Below are positions 32,601 to 42,100 of a stretch of DNA of 64,000 nt, piece after piece. The DNA is from Gigantopelta aegis (taxonomy: Eukaryota; Mollusca; Gastropoda; Neomphalida; Peltospiridae), in NCBI RefSeq assembly GCF_016097555.1, contig NC_054713.1, positions 40,673,023 to 40,737,022 of the forward strand, given 5' to 3'. The stretch's first letter is position 1. The number at the start of each line of letters is the position of its first letter. The notes under the pieces are model-generated. The model had not been told where the DNA came from and ran no database searches. It worked only from the letters and a program-made list of their open reading frames with translations. The position numbers and the translations under genes are program-made.

Positions 32601-35562
32601 CAATTCAACAAATTAACAAAAAGGTTTAAAAGTTTAAAACTACACCTGTAGCAGATTTATGGTCCGTCCCACAGGGAACGCCTTTTTTCATACTATGGAC
32701 TTTACTACAAGTTATTTATTTCTGAGCCAATTGTTTTCTAAATTGCACCCAATTTTTTTTTTTTTTTTTTTAATTATTTCTGAAACACCTTTACTTTTCT
32801 TCTTACATCAAATCAAACTGAAATTATTTACAAAAAAATAGGATAGGATGGACTATATAATAGGTTCATTTGGATGAATGATTAACTTTACGGAATCATT
32901 GATAAGTTTGTAGAGATTGATGTTCATCAAATTCCCAATATTACTCACCAATCCACAAGTTACTAAAAACTTTTAAAATGTGTCCTTCATTAAAACTTGA
33001 AAAATACAAAATAAATAGAGCTGGGTGGCATTGAAAGTTGAGGTTCGTTATTGAAATTTGAGGTTCGTTATCGATATCAGTATTTTTTTTAGGTCATTTA
33101 CCTTGGTACGGTATTCGGTATTGACACAATATTAATATCGGTATTTTCGGTATACTCGGTTTTAAATGTATGCCCGAGTTGAAGCTCACCCGCTAATTTC
33201 ATCTGAATAAAATTAAATTCTATGCACACGGCTCTCGTCTGATTTATACCCAACCCATTCTGCGCTCGTCAGATATATTGCTAGTGCTTTACTAAATGGT
33301 GGGAAACATTTTTCAATACAAAAGTTTCATTATTTTGAAATTTGCTCAGTACGGTAAATCGGTATTGATATGATGCCAAACAGTACATACAGTATACTGG
33401 CCAGCTCTAAAAATAAATCTTACATCAAGGCTCGGAAGACTTTTTCCATCGGTTCAAACTTTAACTTTGGCTGTGCGGCATCTTTAATAAACTCATGTAT
33501 CCTCTTCTGCATCTATAAAAGAAGACATTAAATGTTTAACGACACTTCGGCACACTAACTATTTAATCAACCAAGACAGGGGGCCAAAAGGAAATGATAT
33601 TCACAACATACAATATGCATTTTGATAATCAATTTCACAAGTAGATTTTGCCGTCATCTATTTTTTGGCAGTATTCCAGATGTATTCAGAATTCCTCATG
33701 TTTAGCAGTGATTATATAATAAAAGTAGTACAGCAGAATCTCGTTGGGTCGAACTCGGAAGGGTCGAACACAACGCAACGCTTGAACCAAAAATGAAGTC
33801 CCGAGTTACACTTACACGATGTTGACTGAATGGTTCGGTCGAACTACCCGATGGGTTCAACACTTTCTCGAGCACCGACAGGGTTCGAGCCAACGGGATT
33901 CAAGCAAACGGGATTCAACTGTCATATAAATCAGTAGCTTTATCCACATAAATTATCCATGTTTGTTTCAAGCTTTCCAAATTGCTGTTGAAAAAAGTCA
34001 CTCTATAAATCTAACAAGTTGTTCTATTTCCAGACTACTTTCTAGAGCCACTTCTCAATTTCTAAATTTACTTCCAAATTAAAACCGGGCTCGGTGACGT
34101 CGTGGTTAGGCCATCGGTCTACAGGCTGGTAGGTACTGGGTTCGGATCCCAGTCGAGGCATGGTATTTTTAATCCAGATACCGAGTCCAAACCCTGAGTG
34201 AGTGCTCCGCAAGGCTCAATGGGTAGGTGTAAATCACTTGCACCGACCAGTGATCCATAACTGGTTCAACAAAGGCCATGGTTTGTGCTATCCTGCCTGT
34301 GGGAAGTGCAAATAAAAGAACCATTGCTGCTAACGGAAAGAGTAGCCCATGTAGTGGCAACAGCGAGTTTCCTCTCTTAATATATGTGTGGTCCTTAACC
34401 ATATGTCTGACGCCATATAACCGTCAATAAAATGTGTTGGGTGCGTCATTAAATAAAACATTTCCTTCCTTCCTTCAATGATATGACTCCACATAAGTCA
34501 CTTCTACAAAACAACAAGGGATATTTTTTTTCTACAAAAAGGGACATGAAGGGACAGAACTCTGTAAAACAATGGACAAGTCGACATGAAAGTCAAACTT
34601 GATCTGTAACACTATATGTTAAAGCTATGTACGTAAAATTTCAGCTCACTATCTTGAAGCATTGTGAAAACAAAAAGTGAAAAAACCCTGATATTTTATG
34701 ACACCACAGCACATATAGGTTATAGTTACAAATGATATTTTGTTTTATGAACTAAGAAAACCATTTCCAAGTACCTTTTCTCGAAATTCATCCAACTTTT
34801 GCTTCTCCTTTAATTGTTGTTTCTCAACAAGAGCTTTTTGTGCTGTACAAAACAAAAAATATTGTATCACTTGAGTATCTTCCAACCTTTATCTACCAAT
34901 AACAGCTTAAAAATGTGTCAGTGTCACATTGTATTATATAACATTTAACGAAATATCATATAATATCAGTGAAATAAAAGTGTTACCAGTCACTCAGTGA
35001 CGATAACACATTTTAGAGTGAAAATTTCACTATGGCACTCTAAAATATGTTATCTTCACTGTAAGAAAGCCGAAACTATTTTGCTGCTGGCATTTTAAAA
35101 ATAAAGGTAAATTGCCAAAAGTTATATAATAAATAGAAGTTTGCAATCATATCATACTGGTTGCGCGAGCGCGACTCGTGAGATATGATTGCAAACATCA
35201 CTCAATGAGATATAAATCATATTTGACAAAAAAATAGAAATATCCTCTATGTATTAAATCATCATGTATAGAGATAATACACAGACAAACATATAGCTGC
35301 CTATAAACATATTGGGCATATATGTTATTGGGGTATACGATAAGCCTACTGTGTATGAGGGCAAACATTTAGGTGTAGAAGTAACCATTTTTTTCAGTAA
35401 AAGAAAGTGCATTTGTTTAACGACACCTTAGCACAATTTAAACTACAACTATCTGATGTTGTTTCATTTCAAACCTTGGTCACAAGAAAATATATGAGAG
35501 AGAGTGAGAGAGAGAGACAGAGACAGAGACAGAGACAGAGTGAGTGAGTGAGTGAGTGAGTG

Positions 35563-35654
<92 letters not shown>

Positions 35655-36701
35655 TCACCCAGGCTACTCCTTCCTAAAAAAAGCTGCTACGGCTTTTTGA
35701 TAATCACTTTCTGATAAATATGACGGTGTTTGAGACACCTGTTGTGGTAAGACACAATATATACATGGGATGGGATAACAAAAACAAAACCTCCAGCCTA
35801 TGGAGGGCTACCTATGAAGTTCAAGCAAGTGTTCATGCAACATGAGCTAACGTCCAAACCAAGTTGTTAACAACTACGATAAATTACTCTCCTACCTTTA
35901 ATTACCGTTAAATTTTCTTCACATTTTGTCCAAACATAAATTGTGAAAAAAGCCATTACATTGACATGGATTCCACATAGTAGACTACATGTATCTCGAC
36001 TTTAAGATCTCCTAGGACAAAACGTGTGCAATTTTTCACCGTCTGCCAGTTTGCTTTTCTATGGAATACTCTTCATGAGGGGTGGAAACCTTCTAAGTAT
36101 GTGACATAATTAATCTGATGTCAAGATGAGAGCGTTATACCTTAACACATAAAAACTGCCTTATATGATCTCAGCAAAGTTGATATTGGTGACATCATTG
36201 GGTTTTTTTTGTGTGGAATCAGTGTCACTGTAATGGGTTTTTTTCACAATTTGTGTCTGGACAATATTCAGGGGAACCTAATGGTAATTAAAGTTACAAG
36301 AGTATTTATCATAATTGTTAACAATCTGCTTCAGACTTTAGGCCTCACCCCTTAATTAAAAAAAAAAGGCTTAAACTTCTTAACCACTATGTAACAATAA
36401 CGTAGAACTGTGATATTTTTAATCTTTAACAAACACAAATGTGTTAAAATGGAAGAGAAGGAATACTTGCTTTAAATTGGGGACGAATATTATTGGGGGG
36501 TTTCATACGGGAGCAATATGTTTTTGGTAACCAGTGTATTTTAACTATTTATCTAAACTTTACTCATATATTTTAAAAGGCAGGCATGGTGATCAGATGT
36601 AATGATAGCACTAATTTATAACCTTTAGCTCTTTTCTTTTCTTTATCATCTATTGTTGGAGGCTTTTCCATAGACCCTAAAATTGACCCCAGCAAATCCA
36701 T
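23689..36701 (-). CDS. SPAG7: SPAG7 orthologue, R3H-domain protein, seven coding exons
   Basis: Coding exons (minus strand) are 36701-36623, 34842-34775, 33512-33424, 32529-32445, 31812-31723, 27920-27770 and 23828-23689. All have AG/GT junctions and compatible phases, giving 233 aa against 227 in human SPAG7. The N-terminus [15 protein letters not shown] matches the family. A Lys/Gln/Glu-rich coiled-coil follows (about 20-60). The R3H motif Arg-x3-His is at residues 76-80 and is split by intron 3. Then come [28 protein letters not shown], the [19 protein letters not shown] block and a basic C-terminal RAKKKLK. R3H domains bind single-stranded nucleic acid; SPAG7's molecular role is poorly defined. 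The 13-kb gene is mostly introns filled with SINEs and MITEs: intron 5 holds a decayed exon-5 copy and intron 6 an 87-bp array. It is divergent from NDUFB5. Confidence 0.96.
24103..24350 (-). mobile_element. SINE, tail 1 - core
   Basis: TTTTATTTAACGATGCACTT, ATATGGCGTCGGACATATAG, core GGGATCTTTTATATGCACC; the head is truncated after GCACTGCCTGGAGCG. In SPAG7 intron 6. Confidence 0.85.
24433..24690 (-). mobile_element. SINE, tail 2 and head 1 with internal deletion
   Basis: AGTTTGTTTTGTTTAACGAC (tail 2) at the left and head 1 at the right (AAGAAATAGCCCAATGGGTC...CACTGGGTTATACCCTGCC). Most of the core is replaced by unrelated sequence. Confidence 0.7.
24778..26176 (+). repeat. Tandem array, 16 x 87/88 bp
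   Basis: Each unit begins with the MITE terminus (GGGCTTCTAGATTATGGTAG) and ends CCATGCCCGACA. Sixteen occurrences of CTTCTAGATTA were counted. An 88-bp variant with GGGG (CAGACAGGGGC) is common in the centre, while 87-bp units predominate at both ends. Confidence 0.97.
24778..26440 (+). mobile_element. hAT-like MITE (TIR CARGGCTTCTAGA) with one end expanded into an 87-bp array
   Basis: The left end CAAGGCTTCTAGATTA is inverse to AATTCTAGAAGCCTTG at the right. The 260 bp after the array match the single-copy relatives at 28134-28528 and 55923-56266 (GGTGACATATCTGATTATTA, GTAGGGCTAGTGAATT, CCCATGGCTAGTG). It lies in SPAG7 intron 6. Confidence 0.9.
26443..26500. repeat. (GAAT)n joined to a TTTAACAACACCCCTGCAC repeat
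   Basis: About ten GAAT units lead into a fragment also seen at 57935-58005 next to GAATGAATGAATG. The pairing suggests a retroposon with a GAAT tail. Confidence 0.7.
26530..27180. other. Non-coding part of SPAG7 intron 6
   Basis: Nothing recognisable. Short reading frames here have no exon-like splice sites or family resemblance. Confidence 0.5.
27185..27430 (+). repeat. Dispersed repeat, partner of 2190-2635 (empty site for the 2407 MITE)
   Basis: Shares CATCCCAGTACTGGAGCAAAA, TTCCATTATTCTACCGCAA, TTAGTTGTAATCCATGTAAA and TATGAATAAATGTTGTTATC with the 2190 copy. Confidence 0.75.
27663..27752 (+). repeat. Short dispersed motif beside SPAG7 exon 6
   Basis: ACGTCAAACCAAACTAAAATTATTTCC...ATAGGAGGATGAGATGGACTA recurs in reverse at 24716-24776 and directly at 32800-32855. 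It may be a conserved MITE end; the copy here ends 18 nt from the exon 6 donor. Confidence 0.6.
28134..28528 (+). mobile_element. hAT-like MITE, CAGGGCTTCTAGA family, single-copy left end
   Basis: CAGGGCTTCTAGATTATGG at the left and AATTCTAGAAGCCATG at the right. The left 87-bp block is present once. Near the right end a 56-bp block (ATGACTAGTGAATTTTTAAT...) is duplicated in tandem (about 28388-28500). Confidence 0.88.
28548..29075 (-). repeat. Dispersed repeat (reverse relative to 13840-14420)
   Basis: Three successive degenerate subunits each carry TTCAAGGGCCATAACTCTGT, GAAAGTTAAACTTGATC, and AAAGCTATATACAAAATTTT...CAATATATTGA. It ends GACAGATGGATGGACAAACA before CCCACTGG. Confidence 0.75.
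29067..29640 (+). repeat. Dispersed repeat with terminal hairpin; partner 61375-61880 on the opposite strand
   Basis: GGACTGAATTAGCCAGCTTTT, CTAGATAAATCTGTCTA, ATCATTGTTTTAAAAATATT and AACAAACTGTAGCTTAC are shared with the complement of 61375-61880. At the right, AATCACCATTGTGAGGTATAG (29472 on) is inverse to CTATACCTCACAATGGTGAAT (to about 29615). Confidence 0.8.
29653..30035. mobile_element. TTAA-bounded MITE, compact copy (no tandem array)
   Basis: TTAAAGGGACATACCCTAG at the left and GTCTGCATGTCCCTTTAA at the right. The interior matches 21518-21838 in reverse. The terminal 51-bp unit is present once, followed by ACTTAATC at its inner edge. Confidence 0.9.
30139..30438 (-). mobile_element. 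SINE, tail 1 - core - head 1, with 12-bp target duplication
   Basis: TACTGTTATGGA at 30127-30138 and 30439-30450. Tail 1 (AAGGAAGGAAATGTTTTATT, GGCGTCAGACATATGG), core, and head 1 ending CCACTGGGCTACGTCCACC. Confidence 0.92.
30786..30910 (+). repeat. Dispersed repeat, also at 60465-60575
   Basis: GCTAGCTCTGCCAC, TGTGAATTTTGAGAACTACTG, AATTTTATTTTAATTTGG and TGATATTTTGTTGGAAAATA recur in the same order at 60465-60575. Confidence 0.75.
31052..31100 (-). pseudogene. Decayed duplicate of the 3' part of SPAG7 exon 5
   Basis: On the minus strand this stretch reads [15 protein letters not shown], closely matching [16 protein letters not shown] of true SPAG7 exon 5 (31812-31723). The homology continues into the adjoining intron on the low-coordinate side (about 30975-31051 against 31441-31485 plus 31683-31722). 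The duplicate lacks the 5' part of the exon, because a SINE joins at about 31104, and the donor region is altered (AGAGGGAATGTACG instead of AGACAGAAGGTAAAG). It therefore cannot be a normal cassette exon. It shares the sequence found on both sides of the MITE at 31486-31682 but lacks that MITE. Confidence 0.8.
31104..31460 (-). mobile_element. SINE, tail 2 - core - core - head 1 (core duplicated)
   Basis: Tail 2 (ATTAATCATCAGCTATTGG) is followed by two cores in tandem (GGGATCTTTAATATGCACC at about 31188 and GGATCTTTTATATGCACC at about 31290), the second starting again at GTAGTCTTAAAGATGG. Head 1 follows (GGGGATCGATCCCAGACTG). Confidence 0.85.
31486..31682. mobile_element. MITE, TIR CAGGG(C/T)T(T/C)GAAAC, 40 nt past the SPAG7 exon 5 donor
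   Basis: CAGGGCTTGAAACGG at the left and GTTTCGAACCCTG at the right. The duplicated block at about 30980-31050 reads through without it (TTACTACTTATGTGTTCCC), giving an empty site. Confidence 0.82.
32297..32391. repeat. Short tandem repeat, about five 20-21-bp units
   Basis: The unit is TGACATACTGTAGTTCCCTC, with single-base length variation, in SPAG7 intron 4. Confidence 0.92.
33016..33409. mobile_element. hAT MITE with perfect 8-bp target duplication next to the SPAG7 exon 3 donor
   Basis: TAGAGCTGG at the left and CCAGCTCTA at the right. AAAATAAA flanks it exactly (33008-33015 and 33410-33417). The 394-bp interior is rich in TCGGTATT motifs. The duplication lies 6 nt from the exon 3 end at 33424, so the element starts just inside SPAG7 intron 3. 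Confidence 0.93.
33730..33922. mobile_element. pogo/Tigger-like MITE
   Basis: TACAGCAGAATCTCGTTGG at the left is inverse to the duplicated CAAACGGGATTCAACTGTCA at the right. The shared pattern ACAGTNGAATCYCGTTNG resembles pogo-type ends. In SPAG7 intron 2. Confidence 0.7.
34087..34475 (+). mobile_element. SINE, head 2 - core - tail 1, full length
   Basis: CTCGGTGACGTCGTGGTTAGG, GGTTCGGATCCCAGTCG, GGTAGGTGTAAATCACTTGC, core, then CATATGTCTGACGCCATATA and a TTCCTTCCTTCC tail. In SPAG7 intron 2. Confidence 0.9.
34975..35220. repeat. Adjacent inverted repeats (hairpins) in SPAG7 intron 1
   Basis: ATAACACATTTTAGAGTG pairs with CACTCTAAAATATGTTAT (34999-35055). GTTTGCAATCATATC pairs with GATATGATTGCAAAC (35140-35205) around GCGCGAGCGCGACTCG. 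Confidence 0.75.
35492..35651. repeat. (GA)n-rich microsatellite
   Basis: GAGA with GACA and GAGT variants, then about 80 bp of pure GA. Confidence 0.97.
35846..36341. mobile_element. Palindromic foldback MITE in SPAG7 intron 1 (copy 1 of 2)
   Basis: Left arm AAATTACTCTCCTACCTTTA, ATGGATTCCACATA; right arm TGTGTGGAATCAGTG, CTAATGGTAATTAAAGTTAC. Arms are about 200 bp each around a short centre. Same family as 58908-59475. Confidence 0.88.
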
Positions 36702-37056
36702 GCTTTTTTGTGTTTTGACTCAAACTCGATGCACTCTGATAATTATTCTTGCAATTTGTGAAGTTTATAAAATGCTATAATTTAAGAATATCAAATTGTA
36801 CATCGCATCTTCCTTCTCTGTTCAAATTGCTTTAAAGAAATAAATTGAATATATTTTTTTTATAAAGCCATTGTTAAAATTCATATTAAATAAATGTTAT
36901 TGGCGTATTGCGTAATTGTTCCTGCAAACTATATCAGTATATGCTGCGCTGTTATACAAATCAGTTTAAAAAAAAGATGTAAGAGAGGACCAGTCTATGT
37001 CGTAGCCTCTTAAATCTAGACATACATCACATGTACATTTTCATTAGCGAGATGCC

Positions 37057-37187
37057 TGACGTTTTTTTACCCCAAGCATGTTCGCCCCCAGTCCATTCGC
37101 TCCCAGTCAGTTCGCCCCCAAAACGTATGTCAGTTCGCCCCCAACGCATTACCAGTTGGCCCCAATGAATTACCAGTTCGCCCCCGC
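37057..37187 (+). repeat. Iterated CAGTTCGCCCCCAA block, left
   Basis: Six to seven degenerate copies of (CA)GTTCGCCCCCAA, beginning GACGTTTTTTTACCCCAAG. The inverse block is at 39012-39086. It lies 360 bp upstream of the SPAG7 start codon. Confidence 0.85.
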
Positions 37188-37564
37188 AAAAAAAAAGAAG
37201 AAAAGAAGAAGCAACGTATGGTTTGGTGTGCCTTCGGCTGTGGCACGAGAGGCGCTATGTGTCAAAATCCCTTTGATTTAGGCTGATCAAAATGTCGTGT
37301 ATTTCAGCATGACAGTATCTTTACACGAGGTAGGGACAGTGAATACCACTTACAAAAACAAGAAGAAGGAAGGGAACTGTATTAACGTGCCCACATCCTT
37401 TCAGTTCAGGCACGCCCACCATGGACTCGGGTTCTGACTTCGCCAGCCTTCGATTCCATGGCGGGGCAAACAAGAAGAGGCCATTATCAAAGAAAGGAAA
37501 GTGTTTTATAACATGTCTTAATATGTCAAACTGTAATCACTATACAGTCTTTCTTTCTTCTTTC

Positions 37565-37795
37565 TCTTACTTATTTTCGTGTTTATATCCATTTAAGGTT
37601 CAAGCACGCTGTCCTGGGCACACACCTCAGCTATCTGAGCTGTCTGTCCAGGACAGTGGGTTAGTTGGTTAGTGGTTAGTGAAAGAGAAGAGGGTGTAGT
37701 GGCCTCACATTGAGCCCTTAAGAACTCGCTCTGGGCGAGAGCCGGTACCGGGCTGCGAACTATGTACCTACCAGCCTGTAGGCCGGTACTATACA
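37565..37795 (-). mobile_element. SINE of the head-3 family
   Basis: TTCGTGTTTATATCCATTTAAG, GCACGCTGTCCTGGGCACAC, AGAGGGTGTAGTGGCC, CTGCGAACTATGTACCTACC. The head end is lost at a (TATG)n tract. Confidence 0.88.
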
Positions 37796-37796
37796 G

Positions 37797-37884
37797 TATG
37801 TATGTATGTATGTATGTATGTATGTATGTATGTATGTATGTATGTATGTATGTATGTATGTATGTATGTATGTATGTATGTATG
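37797..37884. repeat. (TATG)n microsatellite, about 22 units
   Basis: Uninterrupted TATG/TGTA tetranucleotides between SPAG7 and NDUFB5. Confidence 0.97.
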
Positions 37885-38506
37885 CCCACAAATGACTGTC
37901 AGGTCAGATGTCGGGAATTAACGTGCTTATATCAATTTAATGTTCAAGCACATTATACAGTGTGCTCTAGGTTATTATAGTCTTGATGCTTAATTACAAT
38001 CTACTCATTTGTTAATCCCTTATGATACAAAGGACAATGAATACCACTTAGGCTACACACACATGTAAGAAGAGGCCACATCGTCTGTGGTTCAAAGCAT
38101 GATTCTTCGACCAGGAACATTTTGTTCAGTATCCACACACTAATTTTAAAACATTAAACAGTAGTCGCTAATAAATTTTATATTGACTAGAAATATTGCT
38201 AATCAAGATTTTGAGAACAAAATGTTCCCTATTTGGTGTTAGCCGACATCATAATGGTACACCATCAATCCACAATTTATTATGGGAAGAAGCCCTGATT
38301 TTAATCTAATTTAGCGTGTTTGAACCCTCAGAATATAAGCACGTTAATACCTGTCAAACAAACAAAATCCTCAATCCTGATTTTAATCAGAGGTTGGGCC
38401 CACAAAGTATTTATGCCTGCCTATTTACCAACAAAAAAACAAAAAAAAACCCAAAACAAATAATACAAACCCATGTTCCTACTTCCACTCTCTCCCTTAA
38501 AGGGAC

Positions 38507-38851
38507 ATTCCTGAGTTTGCTGCAATTTGTAAGATGTTATCGACAAACAGACTTTTTAACGATTGTATTTACATATTAGTGGCTGTATATTAAACGTGTT
38601 TCTGATCGTTCTAATATTTGTACTAGTTTAAATTTCATTTTATTTCCTAAAATATTTGTTGTACGAAATTATTTGAAGACAAAATCTAGTTTGGGCTTCT
38701 TACAAATATTAAGACGACCAGAAACACATTGAATATACAGACATTGATATTCTAAACAAGAAAATACATTTAATATACAAGTTTAATCATAAAAATATTT
38801 TATTACTCGGAAAGATCTTACAATGCAGCAAACTCAGGAATGTCCCTTTAA
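38507..38851. mobile_element. TTAA-bounded MITE, second family
   Basis: TTAAAGGGACATTCCTGAGT... at the left is inverse to ACTCAGGAATGTCCCTTTAA at the right for about 38 bp. It shares only TTAAAGGGACAT with the 20651/29653 family. Lies between the divergent promoters. Confidence 0.92.
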
Positions 38852-38942
38852 TACTTTTCAAACAAACACGCGCGCATAACAAAAACAAAAATGAACACAA
38901 CAAAACAAAACAAAACAACCTCCGCTAAAATCATCTTTATAT

Positions 38943-38945
38943 GAC

Positions 38946-39006
<61 letters not shown>
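38943..39006. repeat. (TG)n microsatellite
   Basis: About 30 TG dinucleotides, 140 bp upstream of the NDUFB5 start codon. Confidence 0.97.
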
Positions 39007-39007
<1 letters not shown>

Positions 39008-39011
39008 CTTG

Positions 39012-39086
39012 ACAAATAGTTGGGGGCGAACTGACAAGGGGCCCACTGACTTGGGGATAACTGGTTTTGGGGCGAAACGTCTGGTA
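39012..39086 (-). repeat. Iterated GGGGGCGAACTG block, right (inverse of 37057-37187)
   Basis: TTGGGGGCGAACTGACAAGG, GACTTGGGGATAACTGG, TTTTGGGGCGAAACGTC. It ends about 60 bp before the NDUFB5 start codon. The two blocks could be iterated ends of one 2-kb element. Confidence 0.85.
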
Positions 39087-39145
39087 CCCCATTAGTGTGA
39101 CGTATATGAAAAACGAGACTGTTTGTCCTTGGGCAGAACACAAAA

Positions 39146-42100
39146 ATGGTTGCAATGAGTGTGTTGCGTCCCTTACTTCAAGGGACTCGCACGCTTTTGT
39201 CAGCTGGGAAAATGTCAAAAGCAGGTAGTTACAGTTTTGCATGATTTAAAAAAAAGAGATTAAATGCATATCAATTACCAGCCTGGGTAATTTTGTGATG
39301 ATGGACATCCCTTTCACAAAACGTCCAATGTCGGCAATGATTTTCATTTCATAAAAAATAATAATTATAAAATAATATGAATTTAAGGTGCAACCTAGAG
39401 GCGAGCTCTGTAGACTGATGCCCATTAATTATAGTCATGGCTACGTTCACAACACTGAACAAACTCAGTACAAACTCTGTCTAGTCACTGCGAATCCTAA
39501 GGCTAAGGGCCTAAACCTAAACCCAACTCGACCCTAATCCTAATCCCCTAATCCTGATATGATCACCGAGATAGAGCAAGAAAGCCATTAGATATGAGCT
39601 GTATCTGCTGTTGCGACTGAATCTGTTTCGGAGCAATGTGAAGTAGAGCCAAGTTCTATGATTCATTATTATAGGTCCAACCAGAGGCTGCAATAACTTA
39701 GTATAAGTTGTAGATTTTGTCTCCGACCTTCTGTTGACCTATGGATCTGTTTGATCTACATAGTTAAAGATTTTTTTTCCTGCAATGCCTCAAGATTTGA
39801 AAAACCCCAAAAGCTGCAGGCCTGTGCATATGATGTCTTCCTGGTAAAATTATATATAGGAGCCAGTAAATCTAATTGATCAGTGTGTGATTTTTGTTTT
39901 CAGTGGTTATACGAAACATGAGCGAAAAAAGGACCATGATAGTTAAACCCTCCAGATTCGAGTGGGACAGATGGAAGGACGATGTGGTAAGTTGCAGGGT
40001 ACAGTAACTACATTGTGGCAGGGCACAATATTTCATGAGAACTGTTGTTTACGCAACTTTAAAAGCACGAGAACCGCCAATTGGTTACATTGTCAACAAT
40101 TACATTCTAACATTAAAAGTACCATACATCAGAAATGAAAGTGAAAATCAGTTTGTTTTTAAATACATTTGAAACATCAATGTAGCACAGAACTGTAGTT
40201 CAAATGTTTTAGGATTAGGTAAACCTAACTCTGCATTTATGAGAACTATATTCATGTAACCGAAAAATCGGTTACCTAAGTAAAATTCACGTTAACAGAC
40301 TTCCAGTTACCTAAGATTTTGAAATATTGTCACCTGTTGTAGAACTTCTAAATACAGTATACATATTACATTGTGTACTAAAGCATTATTCACAATCTGA
40401 TGAGTTTACAAACCAGTCGAAGGGCAGTGTGCGATTTTGAGGAGAGTCCGGGAGCCTGAGGCTTGCAAAAATCATATAGGACTCTCTAGCTTGGCTAGCA
40501 TACAAGCCCGCAAGGCTAGTTATTTGTACAAATTACATTGATTCTTTGAGATGACACAGTCAACATATATCTCAAAATCCTGGGAAACCACAGTCTTGAA
40601 TAGCGATCTTTTCCATAATTTCATGCAAAACATGTAGTGATCTTCTGATCTACTGGAGATGCATGGCAGGGCTCATTAGGGTGTTGGCGGGCTCTAAAGA
40701 TTTGCAAATAGGGAGTCTTTATGACACTGTTTTAAACCAAAATCACACACTGACAAACCAGTGGAAGGGGATTAAAAAGTTAAGTTTGTTTTATTTAACA
40801 ACACCACTAGAGTATATTGACTGTTAGTCATAGGCTATATTGCATGTCAAACATTTGGTAATTTTCACAAATAGTCTTAAAGCTAGAGGTAACCCGCAAT
40901 ATTTTTTCATTAATTAGTAACAAGAGATCTATATATGCACCAACCCACAGACAGCATAAATAATTTGGTTTGTATATATATGTACATGTAAAATTTTTTA
41001 TAATTCTACAGCCGGTTGATAACAATCTAATAATAATTTTTCCATTTTGTATGTCAGAAACATTTATTTTGTAATGTGTTTTTAATTCTGTTCTTTTCAT
41101 TTTGTTTCAGCATTACTTTCTGTTTCTTGGACTGGTACCAATGGCTCTTTTAATAACCTATGTGAATCTCTTTGTTGGTAAGTAAGTTAGGAGAAATGGA
41201 ATACTTAATGTATGTACATTTGTACTGTTTAGGTCTTAAGGGAATTAACATGCCACACACAAAACACACACACACATGCACACACACACACACATGCACA
41301 GACACACACATACACAAACAAACACACAGACACATACACACACACAGACACACACACACACACACAGACACACATACACAGACACACACACAAACAAACA
41401 CACAGACACATGCACACACACAGACACACACAGACACACATACACAGACACAGACACACACACATGCATGCTTAAACACACAGATGCATTCACACGCAGA
41501 TGCATTCACATGCACATGCATTCACACATGCACAGAGAGACAGACACAGAGAAAAAATCCACTAAGAACTACCCCTCCCAACTCATTAAACATCCATATA
41601 AGACATTTTAGTGTTGCAGTAAAACCAGTTTTGTTGGTTCCACAGACAGACAGCACCTGTCGGTCTTCGCTATGATCACTTGTTCCAGCCAGATGGTACA
41701 TCAAAGGCTGTGGTATGTGCTATCCTATCTATGGGATGGTGCATTTAAAAGATCCCTTGCTGCTAATTGAAAAGGGTAGCCCATGAAGTGGCGACAGTGG
41801 GTTTGATCCCTCAATATCTGTGTGGTCCCTATGTTCGACACCGTATAACCATAAATAAAATGTGTTGAGTGCTTTGTTAAATAAAACATTTCCTTCGCTA
41901 TGATCAAAATCAGGCATCGAAATAAGTTGAGAATGGTCGTTCAGGTTACCGGGAGGTTACCACATGTAAGAAAAGTCGAGAATGGTGTTTCGTTCTCGAC
42001 AAAAATTTCAACGTAATGGTACTTTCGTTTCCGAACATAAACCAGGCAATGCATTCCGGACTCTTGTGCAATTGCAAGCAATTATAGTCATTCCGCATTT

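Noticed and set aside
37593-37980. Open frames over 37593-37980 on both strands
   Set aside because: They consist of a SINE plus (TATG)n microsatellite.
41172-41675. Long His/Thr-rich or Cys/Val-rich open frames on both strands
   Set aside because: They are translations of a (CA)n/(TG)n-rich tract in NDUFB5 intron 3.
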